Assembly: GCF_004770745.1 (NCBI RefSeq)
Contig: NZ_RQGD01000022.1
Span: 186,001 to 250,000 of the forward strand
Length of the DNA: 64,000 nucleotides
Direction of reading: 5' to 3'
Source: Leptospira ognonensis
GTDB lineage: Bacteria > Spirochaetota > Leptospiria > Leptospirales > Leptospiraceae
Both the position numbers and the translations under genes were made by a program. A model generated the notes under the pieces. It had not been told where the DNA came from and did no database searches. It was given only the letters and a program-made list of their open reading frames with translations. Shown piece by piece: positions 47,702-55,353 of this stretch (the first letter of the stretch is position 1; each line of letters opens with the position of its first letter).

Positions 47702-48766
47702 ATGAAAAAAGTATATATCATCTTCGCGTTTGTTATTTTTTTCGGGCTCTCTTTCGATTTAACTTGGAAAGAAATGACACGTCAGTATTCCATCCATTCA
47801 AAGAAAGACTTAGTCATTGATGTTAGTATGGGAAGTGTGAAGCCCATATTTGCAGCTAGCTCCAATTGGGATGGAGTTCGAGATATCGCCAAGTTCACCA
47901 AAGATATCGTCAAAGGAATCGACTCCATTTTAGTAAATTTGGCTAGCTCAAATATCTTAAGTCAAACGAGCACAGTTACGGCTGTTAGCGGAAACTACAC
48001 GTTTCGTTACACTCCAAATTTTAATGGCTCCGTTACGAGTGCTTCACTTGGAGCCAAAACTTATAAATCTAGTTTTGAGATTTGGTCAGGTTCAGGTTCA
48101 ACTGCCACAAAAGCGTTAGAGTTGTATTTTGATAGCGCAACGGATAAATCGACCGGAAGCGGAGTCTTGGCCATTTGGCAACCTAACAAATTTGATACGA
48201 ATTTGAATACTGCCAATAAACAGATTGAGTGTTCTATGGTCGGTGGTTCAGCAAACGGAACCATGGTATGTTCTTGGAATGGACCACTGGAATCCGCAGG
48301 AACCATCCAAGCAGCAAGGATTAAAGTCACTGCAAATGCAACTGCTGGAACCGTTAGCTACAAAGCGGCGGCCGTTCCTGTTACTTCAACCACATGCTCA
48401 GGTGGCAACGCGGATTATTATGCGATCGCCTTCATCACGAAAAATGTCTCCCCGTACTATTCGACAGCGAAATGGGGTTTCAATGACAATGCGATAGCGG
48501 CCACCTTATGCACAACTTCCAATACGACAAACAATGCGTATTTTAATACGAATAGTAACCCAAGTGCCACTGATTCTACAAAATACTTTGTTGCGGATGG
48601 TGTCACCTCGGATACAAACTCCTTTAATACAGGTGGCACATTGTATCCCACCATCGCATCCGTTGATTCTTTGTTCACGGAGATGACGAGTGGTTCGGAT
48701 ACGGATATAACTACCACTAAATTAGGTTCGATGACGATTGCTTTTAGAAGCACCGCAGCTCCTTAA
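47702..48766 (+). CDS. Exported protein of unknown function
   Basis: 354 residues from the ATG at 47702, which has AAGGAGAGG directly upstream. A signal segment (VYIIFAFVIFFGLSFDL) is followed by a region predicted as beta-rich, with Cys pairs (EcSMVGGSANGTMVCSW and TTCSGG), Asn/Thr-rich linkers and an aromatic YSTAKWGF. I recognise no family. It is co-transcribed with the short lipoprotein ahead, which could anchor or accompany it. Confidence 0.7.
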   Translation: MKKVYIIFAFVIFFGLSFDLTWKEMTRQYSIHSKKDLVIDVSMGSVKPIFAASSNWDGVRDIAKFTKDIVKGIDSILVNLASSNILSQTSTVTAVSGNYTFRYTPNFNGSVTSASLGAKTYKSSFEIWSGSGSTATKALELYFDSATDKSTGSGVLAIWQPNKFDTNLNTANKQIECSMVGGSANGTMVCSWNGPLESAGTIQAARIKVTANATAGTVSYKAAAVPVTSTTCSGGNADYYAIAFITKNVSPYYSTAKWGFNDNAIAATLCTTSNTTNNAYFNTNSNPSATDSTKYFVADGVTSDTNSFNTGGTLYPTIASVDSLFTEMTSGSDTDITTTKLGSMTIAFRSTAAP

Positions 48767-48770
48767 GAAT

Positions 48771-49379
48771 TTACGTGTCTTCCAAAAAACGCCGAAAGGT
48801 TAGATTGATCCTTGGGTGTTTTATCTTCGCGGATTTTGGAAGGCAATGCTGCCAATTGGATTGAGTATCACCTTTCATCACGAGTAAACTTCCATGAGCC
48901 AAAACAAGAGAAACCGTTTCTCTTGTTTTTTTATGACGAAAGGAAAACTTTCTTTCGGCTCCTAAACTCACGGAGGCAATGGTGGTGTTCTTTCCAAGTG
49001 ATTTTTCATCATCGGCATGCCAAGCCATCCCCTCCTCTCCGGAATGGTATAAATTCAATAAGCAGGAGTTAAACGTTAAATCCATTTTCTTCTCAACGAG
49101 ATCCTTGAGTGCCAGTAGGGAATTTGTCCAAGGAAGAGAGTGTTTCCTGGTTCCAGAATAATGATAGATGTACTCTCCATCTCCATACCATGCGACCTTA
49201 CGTTTCGTGATGATGTGCTTGCCGAAAATAACTGCCTCATCGCTCTTCCAGGCGGTTTCCGATAAGATAGCCTCGAAAAAATTATCTGCTTCTAAGGGAG
49301 AGAGAATGAAACCATAATCGTTCACAATTCCATCATAAGGAAGTAGGTTGGTTTTTGGATCAGACGGAAATAGAGGCAA
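48771..49379 (-). CDS. alkB: AlkB-like 2-oxoglutarate/Fe(II) dioxygenase
   Basis: About 202 residues if started at the TTG at 49379, just after the ada stop; TTG at 49412 or 49445 are also in frame but overlap ada. It is an alkylated-DNA or RNA repair enzyme: iron ligands His and Asp in WHADDE, the distal His in NWQHCLP, and 2-oxoglutarate-binding Arg in RINLTFRRF. The AlkB substrate lid region (VAWYGDGEYIYHYSG) is present. It lies directly downstream of ada on the same strand, a classic pairing for the adaptive response. Confidence 0.87.
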   Translation of the reverse strand: MPLFPSDPKTNLLPYDGIVNDYGFILSPLEADNFFEAILSETAWKSDEAVIFGKHIITKRKVAWYGDGEYIYHYSGTRKHSLPWTNSLLALKDLVEKKMDLTFNSCLLNLYHSGEEGMAWHADDEKSLGKNTTIASVSLGAERKFSFRHKKTRETVSLVLAHGSLLVMKGDTQSNWQHCLPKSAKIKHPRINLTFRRFLEDT

Positions 49380-49381
49380 AG

Positions 49382-50227
49382 TTAGACCAGTTGTAACTGT
49401 GAGGCTTCCCAACCGATCATTGCCACTTTTCTTTCGCTGCCCCAATGGTACTGACCGAAAGCACCAGATGATTGGATGACCCGGTGACAGGGAATCAAGT
49501 AAGCAACAGGATTATCACCTATCGCGGAACCTACGGCGCGTGCCGCTTTTGGATGGTGCATGCTTTTGGCAATCGAGCCATAAGTGGTCAGCTCTCCTGA
49601 AGGAATTTTTAGAAGTGCTTCCCAAACTTTGATCTGAAAAGGAGTTCCTTTCAAATGCAATTTGATCTCACCTATATCGGACCAATCTTTCTGAAAAATC
49701 TTTAAGGCATTTTCTTGAAAGAGACTCGTAGCCTGTCTAAATTTTGCATTCGGGAATATGTCCATCATATTTCGTAAGGAATCAGTCTCATCATCTGAAA
49801 ACGTTAGATGACAAATTCCTTTCTGAGTGGACGCACATACAAGATTCCCAAAAGGACTTTCTGTTAAGCTGTATTCGATGATTAGCTCCTCTCCACCATT
49901 CTTATATTCCCCAGGTGTCATACCTTCGATATTGACAAACAAATCATGCAATCTGCTAGTACCTGAGAGTCCTGCATCGAACGCGGCATCGAAAAGAGAA
50001 GTATTCGCTTTTTTTAACCTTTCCTTCGCATAGGCAAGTGTAGTGTATTGTAAAAATTTTTTAGGACTCACGCCGGCCCATTCTGTAAATAACCTTTGAA
50101 AATGAAAGGGACTTAAGTTCAACCTGCTTGCAACCTCATCTAGGTTTGGCTGAGATTGAAAGTGGTTTCGTAAATATTGAATCGACTCCGCGATACGTTT
50201 GAAATTGTCTTTTTCCTCTTCTTTCAT
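49382..50227 (-). CDS. ada: Ada-like regulator with AraC and methylguanine methyltransferase domains
   Basis: 281 residues from the ATG at 50227; a TTG 11 codons upstream is possible. An AraC helix-turn-helix pair occupies the N-terminal third (LDEVASRLNLSPFHFQRLFTEWAG, SLFDAAFDAGLSGTSRLHDLF). A methylguanine-DNA methyltransferase domain follows, with YGSIAKSM, AVGSAIGDNPVAYLIPCHRV (acceptor C247) and the closing WGSERKVAMIGWE. The N-terminal zinc domain that senses methylphosphotriesters in E. coli Ada is absent, so how it senses damage is unclear. alkB follows directly. Confidence 0.87.
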   Translation of the reverse strand: MKEEEKDNFKRIAESIQYLRNHFQSQPNLDEVASRLNLSPFHFQRLFTEWAGVSPKKFLQYTTLAYAKERLKKANTSLFDAAFDAGLSGTSRLHDLFVNIEGMTPGEYKNGGEELIIEYSLTESPFGNLVCASTQKGICHLTFSDDETDSLRNMMDIFPNAKFRQATSLFQENALKIFQKDWSDIGEIKLHLKGTPFQIKVWEALLKIPSGELTTYGSIAKSMHHPKAARAVGSAIGDNPVAYLIPCHRVIQSSGAFGQYHWGSERKVAMIGWEASQLQLV

Positions 50228-50354
50228 GATCTCTAGTATAAAGACAGATTTGAAATGCAAAACCCGATTCTTGCTATTTTTTGAAAATAAATCACTTAGA
50301 AAGCGAAATTTTTTGTTGGAAGGGAATGAAACATCGCAAAGTATATACGGAAGA

Positions 50355-50591
50355 ATGACTCCAACACGCGCGGTTCAAACCTTTCTTGATTCAAAGAAAC
50401 AATCCTTACCCATCACAGATGAAGTCTGGAACTCCCTCAAGGGCTTTCGCAAATGGAATGAACCTGAGTTGATTGGACTTCGGAATGCCTCTTCCTATTT
50501 TCCCGATATTTATTTTGAAAAAGGTATGGATGAAGAAATCGAACGTCTCCTTTCTATCTATAAAAAACGAAACGTCCCTCATAAATTTTAA
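50355..50591 (+). CDS. Small protein upstream of SUFU-domain gene
   Basis: 78 residues from the ATG at 50355. The composition is soluble and helical (TPTRAVQTFLDSKKQ, KWNEPELIGLRNAS, DEEIERLLSIYKKR). No family is recognised. Its TAA overlaps the ATG of the SUFU gene (TAATG), so translation of the two is coupled. It may be a dedicated partner of the SUFU protein. Confidence 0.6.
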   Translation: MTPTRAVQTFLDSKKQSLPITDEVWNSLKGFRKWNEPELIGLRNASSYFPDIYFEKGMDEEIERLLSIYKKRNVPHKF

Positions 50592-51733
50592 TGAACCCAA
50601 ATACCCCCAAGGTTCTCTACCAAGAGGCAAATCCTTACGGTTCTTTCACCGCTTTTCTTGAAGATGATGGCCGGACGATCTATCTCTACCTTCAATCTCA
50701 TAACAATCCCGAATGGAAGATGAAATCTTTATGGATACGAAATCTGATCGATGCACCTAAAGAAAGAAATCCAGACGACTTTCAAACTGGTCTTGCTCCG
50801 ATCCTCATCGAATCAGAAGTTTACAATCCCAAGGCAATGCCTTCCCTCACAGAAGATGAAATTCATTTTATTTGGGCAGAAGAAGGTGATGCCGTCGCTC
50901 TCTTTGTTGGCGATGAACTTTATGCATATCTCCCTCCTTGGTCTGGTATCAAAGGCATACAAGGGTATGCAAAGGAAGCGAAAGAGTCTGCGATCACAGC
51001 TTCTCCCTTAGGCGATTCCGATCATGGTGTCATAGCTGAGAGAGTCAAACTTTCCCGCAAATTTTGGGAGGCCACTGCTGAAAAAGATCATTGGAAAAAG
51101 GCACAGACTCTTCGTTTAGGTTTCTTAGAACAAAAGCTTGGTAAACATTACCAATATTGGTCTGCAGATGGAGGAACGTATCCTTCCTTGGGCATTGCCT
51201 CCTTTTATCCAGAAGAATATCCTGGAATCAAAGTGTTTTCAACCATTGGCATGAGTGTGCAAAACCAACCGAGTGTAGAGTTATATCACAAACAATTTGA
51301 AGACTTTGCACGCATCGAACTTGTGCTCGCAGTAAAATTAAATCCAAATGAAGAAGACCATACGGAACAATGGGTGCAACATGCGCTTGGAGAGATGATC
51401 AAATTTCCTTGGAATACTGGCATCTGGTTTGGACATTCTCATACGATACAAAATCCACGAAAGGATCCAGACCAATTGTACTTAGATTTCAATTGGTTTG
51501 TTTTCAATAACATCACGGATGAACTAGACTCCAGTCGCAATCAAGATGTACCACAACTTCATGGACTCGTTTCAGAAAATGGAAAGAGAGTCAATTTTCT
51601 CATTCTCACTCCGATTTCGACAGAAGAACGCATTTGTTTTATGAGAGAAGGCTCACATAAGTTTTGGGAGACCTGGCGCAAAGAAGGCTTTACCTTTTAT
51701 CATGATTCCGAGCGTAGAATGTTAGAATTCTAA
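50591..51733 (+). CDS. Suppressor-of-fused (SUFU)-domain protein
   Basis: 380 residues. The C-terminal half has the SUFU pattern: SLGIASFYPEEYPGIKVFSTIGMS, FARIELVLAVK, EQWVQHALGEMIKFPW, WFGHSHTI and FLILTPISTEERICFMREG. In bacteria such domains occur mostly as immunity proteins of polymorphic toxins or as general binders. The N-terminal 150 residues (LEDDGRTIYLYLQSHNNPEW, IHFIWAEEGDAVALFVGDEL) form an extra domain I do not recognise by name. No toxin gene is adjacent. It is coupled to the 78-residue small gene in front. Confidence 0.78.
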   Translation: MNPNTPKVLYQEANPYGSFTAFLEDDGRTIYLYLQSHNNPEWKMKSLWIRNLIDAPKERNPDDFQTGLAPILIESEVYNPKAMPSLTEDEIHFIWAEEGDAVALFVGDELYAYLPPWSGIKGIQGYAKEAKESAITASPLGDSDHGVIAERVKLSRKFWEATAEKDHWKKAQTLRLGFLEQKLGKHYQYWSADGGTYPSLGIASFYPEEYPGIKVFSTIGMSVQNQPSVELYHKQFEDFARIELVLAVKLNPNEEDHTEQWVQHALGEMIKFPWNTGIWFGHSHTIQNPRKDPDQLYLDFNWFVFNNITDELDSSRNQDVPQLHGLVSENGKRVNFLILTPISTEERICFMREGSHKFWETWRKEGFTFYHDSERRMLEF

Positions 51734-51791
51734 ATTTGTAGGAATAAAAAGTACGATTAAAACATAGATTCTGTCCGTTACTAAAAGTGAT

Positions 51792-52373
51792 ATGGCAGAA
51801 ACATACAATAAATACTTTAACTTAGAGTTCGAACCATTTGAATTGGAACGAATCTTCGCGGAAAGAAATGATTCCACTGGTTTTTTCCTCGCGACCGTTT
51901 TCCAAAAAAGATTTTCCGAAGAAGTGAATCTGAAGCGCCATGAAGACCATAAACTATGGCTCCAATCAAAAAGATTACGGTATTTAGCACTCGATGGGAT
52001 ACAAAAAGTATCTGATGATAGTGGAAAAGTAGAATCTGCCTCTATTTTATATCTATTAACCTTTTTTGATCATACGAGCATCACCGAAGTTGGTTTCGAA
52101 GATACTTGCCATATCCTAATGAAACGTTATGATTTGCCTTCTCTCATCTTAAAATTACCGGATTCGGACCATTTAGAGATATGGGGAAAGGATGCTTCTC
52201 GGAAAGTTTATAAGAATGCTGCTCATCCTAACATAGATTCATTACTAAAATCGCTCTTCCATTCCATCAATAAGAAGGATCATTTTCAATTTATAGGCAT
52301 TGAAAGGCCCAATTATGAAAAAAAAACAGGATTTTCAAGTAGTAGAAGGGGTTTTACTAGGGCAATCGCGTAA
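51792..52373 (+). CDS. Hypothetical cytoplasmic protein
   Basis: 193 residues, no signal peptide or membrane segment. It starts MAETYNKYFNLEFEPFELER and has alternating helix and strand segments (SASILYLLTFFDHTSITEVGF, YDLPSLILKLPDSDHLEIWG). The end is basic (GFSSSRRGFTRAIA). I recognise no family. It runs in the same direction as the SUFU gene, 58 bases downstream, so may belong to that transcript. Confidence 0.65.
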   Translation: MAETYNKYFNLEFEPFELERIFAERNDSTGFFLATVFQKRFSEEVNLKRHEDHKLWLQSKRLRYLALDGIQKVSDDSGKVESASILYLLTFFDHTSITEVGFEDTCHILMKRYDLPSLILKLPDSDHLEIWGKDASRKVYKNAAHPNIDSLLKSLFHSINKKDHFQFIGIERPNYEKKTGFSSSRRGFTRAIA

Positions 52374-52394
52374 CCGCGTGCCTTAAAATGAAAA

Positions 52395-52415
52395 AACCCG
52401 CAGGTCTTGCGGGTT
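52395..52415 (-). terminator. Intrinsic terminator of the Lys/Ala microprotein gene
   Basis: AACCCGCA and TGCGGGTT pair perfectly (8 bp) around a 5-base loop. On the minus strand the stem is followed by T residues running into CATTTT, the form of a strong terminator for leftward transcription. It lies 46 bases after the microprotein stop. Confidence 0.8.
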
Positions 52416-52427
52416 CACACAATCTTA

Positions 52428-52444
52428 CTCCGACAGAATCGGAG
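52428..52444. repeat. Second small hairpin between the microprotein stop and its terminator
   Basis: CTCCGA and TCGGAG pair perfectly around CAGAA. No T run follows in either direction. It probably adds structure to the 3' end of the short transcript. Confidence 0.4.
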
Positions 52445-52461
52445 GAAGAAACTTGCTAAGG

Positions 52462-52536
52462 TTATTTCTTAGCTTTTTTCTTTGCGGCCTTTTTCTTAGC
52501 GGCTTTCTTTTTTGCGGCTTTCTTTTTAGCAACCAT
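52462..52536 (-). CDS. 24-residue Lys/Ala-repeat microprotein
   Basis: The product starts MVA and continues with repeated KKKAA units, ending KKKAKK. Apart from Met1 and Val2 every residue is Lys or Ala. AAGGA lies 9 bases before the ATG, a candidate promoter lies further upstream, and a strong intrinsic terminator follows, so the gene has all expression signals of a stand-alone unit. Such Lys/Ala repeats resemble the tails of histone H1-like bacterial DNA-binding proteins (Hc1, AlgP-type), suggesting a small nucleic-acid-binding peptide; that is inference. The stop is at 52462-52464. Confidence 0.72.
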   Translation of the reverse strand: MVAKKKAAKKKAAKKKAAKKKAKK

Positions 52537-52560
52537 TGTGATCGTCCTTATCTTTAATTT

Positions 52561-52597
52561 CAATCAACTCAAATCCTTGGCGCATTCAAGTTGATTG
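52561..52597 (-). promoter_or_regulatory. Inverted repeat in the 5' leader of the microprotein gene
   Basis: CAATCAACT and AGTTGATTG pair perfectly (9 bp) across 19 bases. The repeat lies between a candidate minus-strand promoter (TTTACA with an AATTAT 18 bases later) and the ribosome binding site. It could be an RNA leader hairpin or a dimeric-repressor operator. Confidence 0.45.
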
Positions 52598-52690
52598 ATA
52601 CGACATAATTAATTCATATCAATTTTAATGTAAAGAAATTTTATTTTTTACAGGAATTTATTTTATTTTTTTTCCCTGCTAATACACATT

Positions 52691-53713
52691 CTACGGAACA
52701 TTGATGATAATCTTACCAAATGTATTTCCTTTTTGAAATTTTTCTACTCCATCGATCAAATTTTCGAATGAAAACGTATCACCAATCACTTGTGGACTTA
52801 AGTTTAAGTCGCGAAGTGCATCAAAATGTTTTTTTAACGTCTCAATTTCATTCCACAACCATATCAAATTGAATCCCATGACGGATTTATTTTCTGAAAT
52901 CATCGCAAGAGGATCAATTTTCGGTCTGATTAGATACTGATAAGCGATTCGTAACCAATTTCTTTTAGAAGATGTAGGCGTAAATACTGCACTACCATAG
53001 GTGATGAGCCTTCCCATGGGAGATAAGGCTTCGTAACTGTCATAAAAATAATGACCGCCCGTGCATTCGAGTACCAAATCTAAACGTTTTCCTTGTAAGA
53101 TGTGTTCCAAATCTTTCTTAAATGATGCCGATCGTAGAATATAATCATCATATCCAGCATTTTTTAATATGGGAATCTTAGATTCACTGCCAATCATTCC
53201 GATTGTATGTGCATTCCATTTTTTTGCGATTTGATTTGCAAGAAGACCTACACCACCAGCGGCACTATGAATCAATATCGTTTGTGATTTTTGAATGTTT
53301 CCGAGTGGAATCAGTGCATAATAAGCAGTCAATGCTTGTACAGGAAAGGCCGCACCCTCTGCAAAGGACCAATCATTAGGCAAAGGAAAAATAGTATCTG
53401 TATGGATGTTGAGATGTGTAACATAGGCACCAAACCTTGTGGTTCCATAAATTTTATCTCCCTCTTTATAATTTTTTACCTTCTTACCAACTGCGATGAC
53501 TTCTCCTGCATACTCAAGTCCTGGTATGAAAGATTCCTTCGGAGTTGCTGAATACAAGCCAAAGATGGAAAATACATCGGCAAAATTTAAGCCAATTGCC
53601 CGTATATGGACAGTTACTTCGTCTTCGTTTGGTGGCTTAAGTTCTTCTTCTCTACGGACTAAACCTGAAATGGATCCAGGTTTCACGACTCTATATACTT
53701 CTCTCTTCATCAT
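52691..53713 (-). CDS. Zinc-type alcohol dehydrogenase / quinone oxidoreductase-like protein
   Basis: 340 residues of the MDR superfamily: GLNFADVFSIFGLY, FIPGLEYAGEVIAVGKK, the Rossmann motif LIHSAAGGVGLLANQIAK and a late FSFENLIDGVEKFQKGNTFGKIII. No structural-zinc cysteines of true alcohol dehydrogenases are visible, so the closer match is the quinone oxidoreductase or VAT1-like group, using NADPH. The substrate is unknown. It starts with tandem ATG codons and is divergent from gcvT. Confidence 0.83.
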   Translation of the reverse strand: MMKREVYRVVKPGSISGLVRREEELKPPNEDEVTVHIRAIGLNFADVFSIFGLYSATPKESFIPGLEYAGEVIAVGKKVKNYKEGDKIYGTTRFGAYVTHLNIHTDTIFPLPNDWSFAEGAAFPVQALTAYYALIPLGNIQKSQTILIHSAAGGVGLLANQIAKKWNAHTIGMIGSESKIPILKNAGYDDYILRSASFKKDLEHILQGKRLDLVLECTGGHYFYDSYEALSPMGRLITYGSAVFTPTSSKRNWLRIAYQYLIRPKIDPLAMISENKSVMGFNLIWLWNEIETLKKHFDALRDLNLSPQVIGDTFSFENLIDGVEKFQKGNTFGKIIINVP

Positions 53714-53808
53714 TTTTTATAAAAAAATCGAATTCCATTGCCAAGAAAAGATTTTTCCATGGTACTTGAGACGCTTAAAAAAAACACAAGAAGCGAAGAG
53801 AGAATGAA

Positions 53809-54927
53809 TTGGAATTAAAAATCACTCCACTCAATCAAATGCATAGAGATTTAGGAGCCAAAATGGTTCCTTTTGGTGGTTGGGACATGCCAGTACAATA
53901 CACAGGCATCATCCAAGAACATTTAGCTACGCGATCCCACGCTGGGCTCTTTGATGTTTCTCATATGGGAGAAATATTTATCACGGGATCGGAAGAAGAC
54001 ATCCTTTCTTTATTGGAAAAAACCACCTGCAATGTCATCGCAAGTATGCATGACGGCCAAGTGCAATACAATGCGGTCCTTAATGAAAACGGCGGTCTTG
54101 TCGATGACATCACTGTTTATAAATTTTCTGACACAAAATATATGATCTGTTCAAATGCCTCAAATTACCCTGCTGTCGCGAAACATTTACAAAAATATGC
54201 AAGTGGTACATGCAAGGTTGAGGACAAAAGTGCAGACTACCACCAATTGGCGCTCCAAGGTCCCAATGCCAACGCGATACTAGAAACGTATCTAGGTCGT
54301 GAATTAAATTCACTATTGTATTATCATTTCATGGAATTCAAGATTGATGGTGAGACCATCATCCTATCACGCACAGGTTACACAGGCGAAGATGGATTTG
54401 AAATCTACACTTCCATTCCCCTCGGTCTAAAACTCTGGAAGGATTTACTGGAAGTGGGTAAGTCTTTCGGTTTGGTTCCCGTTGGACTAGGAGCGAGAGA
54501 TACATTGCGCTTAGAAGCAAAGTATCCATTGTATGGACATGAACTCAATGACGAGTGGTCTCCCGTTGAATCAGGGATTGGATTTATCGTTAAAGAAAAA
54601 AATATTCCTTATTTTGCATACGATCGCATCCAAAAGGAGAAAAAAAATAATCCTGCAAAAAAAGTCGTTGGTATTATTTTAAAAGAACCTGGTGTTCTTA
54701 GGGAAAATTTTCCCATCTTTTCTCTAGACGGGAAAGAAATCGGTAAAACAACTTCAGGGACTCATTCCCCTAGTCGCAAGGAATCTCTCGGGATGGCAAT
54801 GTTAGAATTTCCATTCACTAAGAACCAAACCGAGATACTTGTTGAAATTCGTGGTGCGAAAAAACAAGCGATCGTCGAAACTGCTCCCTTTGTTAAGGGA
54901 AGCGTGAGAAACAATACTTCAAAATAA
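53809..54927 (+). CDS. gcvT: Glycine cleavage system T protein (aminomethyltransferase)
   Basis: 372 residues from a TTG at 53809 preceded by AGAGAGAA; no ATG is available at this position. It transfers the aminomethyl carbon to tetrahydrofolate, releasing ammonia. Visible features: [41 protein letters not shown] and [21 protein letters not shown], all typical of GcvT folate-binding parts. gcvH follows 18 bases later with an AACGGAGAA leader. It is first in a gcvT-gcvH-gcvP operon; I see no glycine riboswitch in the 95 bases upstream. Confidence 0.95.
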   Translation: MELKITPLNQMHRDLGAKMVPFGGWDMPVQYTGIIQEHLATRSHAGLFDVSHMGEIFITGSEEDILSLLEKTTCNVIASMHDGQVQYNAVLNENGGLVDDITVYKFSDTKYMICSNASNYPAVAKHLQKYASGTCKVEDKSADYHQLALQGPNANAILETYLGRELNSLLYYHFMEFKIDGETIILSRTGYTGEDGFEIYTSIPLGLKLWKDLLEVGKSFGLVPVGLGARDTLRLEAKYPLYGHELNDEWSPVESGIGFIVKEKNIPYFAYDRIQKEKKNNPAKKVVGIILKEPGVLRENFPIFSLDGKEIGKTTSGTHSPSRKESLGMAMLEFPFTKNQTEILVEIRGAKKQAIVETAPFVKGSVRNNTSK

Positions 54928-54945
54928 ATTAAACGGAGAATTAAC

Positions 54946-55338
54946 ATGGCAGAAACGAAAGCATTAGAAGGCTATTACTACACAGAAAAGCACGAATGGG
55001 TAAAAATGGAAGGCGATACGGCTCTCGTAGGCATTACTGATTTCGCACAAAATGCTCTCGGTGATATCGTATTCATCGACTTACCAAAAGTTGGCAAAAA
55101 AATCAACCAGAAAGACAGCCTTGGAACCATTGAATCAGTTAAGGCCGCTGAAGATTTATATTCACCTATCTCTGGTGAGGTTGTTGAAACAAATGGATCT
55201 TTATCATCAAATCCAGCAAATGTGAATACTGAGCCATTCACAACTTGGATGGTTAAGCTGAAAGGTGTCAATGCAGCGGAGCTCAGCTCCCTTTTAAATG
55301 CCTCTCAGTATAAAGAATACGTTTCCAAATTAGATTAA
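54946..55338 (+). CDS. gcvH: Glycine cleavage system H protein (lipoyl carrier)
   Basis: 130 residues, normal length. The lipoyl-lysine is K66 in [20 protein letters not shown]. It starts [26 protein letters not shown] and ends with the usual EYVSKLD tail. It shuttles the aminomethyl group between the P, T and L proteins. gcvP begins 15 bases later from a GTG. Confidence 0.97.
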   Translation: MAETKALEGYYYTEKHEWVKMEGDTALVGITDFAQNALGDIVFIDLPKVGKKINQKDSLGTIESVKAAEDLYSPISGEVVETNGSLSSNPANVNTEPFTTWMVKLKGVNAAELSSLLNASQYKEYVSKLD

Positions 55339-55353
55339 GTTTCGGAGCAGTCA

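Noticed and set aside
53714..53808. Glycine riboswitch ahead of gcvT
   Set aside because: Only 95 bases separate the divergent genes and I see no tandem glycine aptamer core or expression-platform hairpin.
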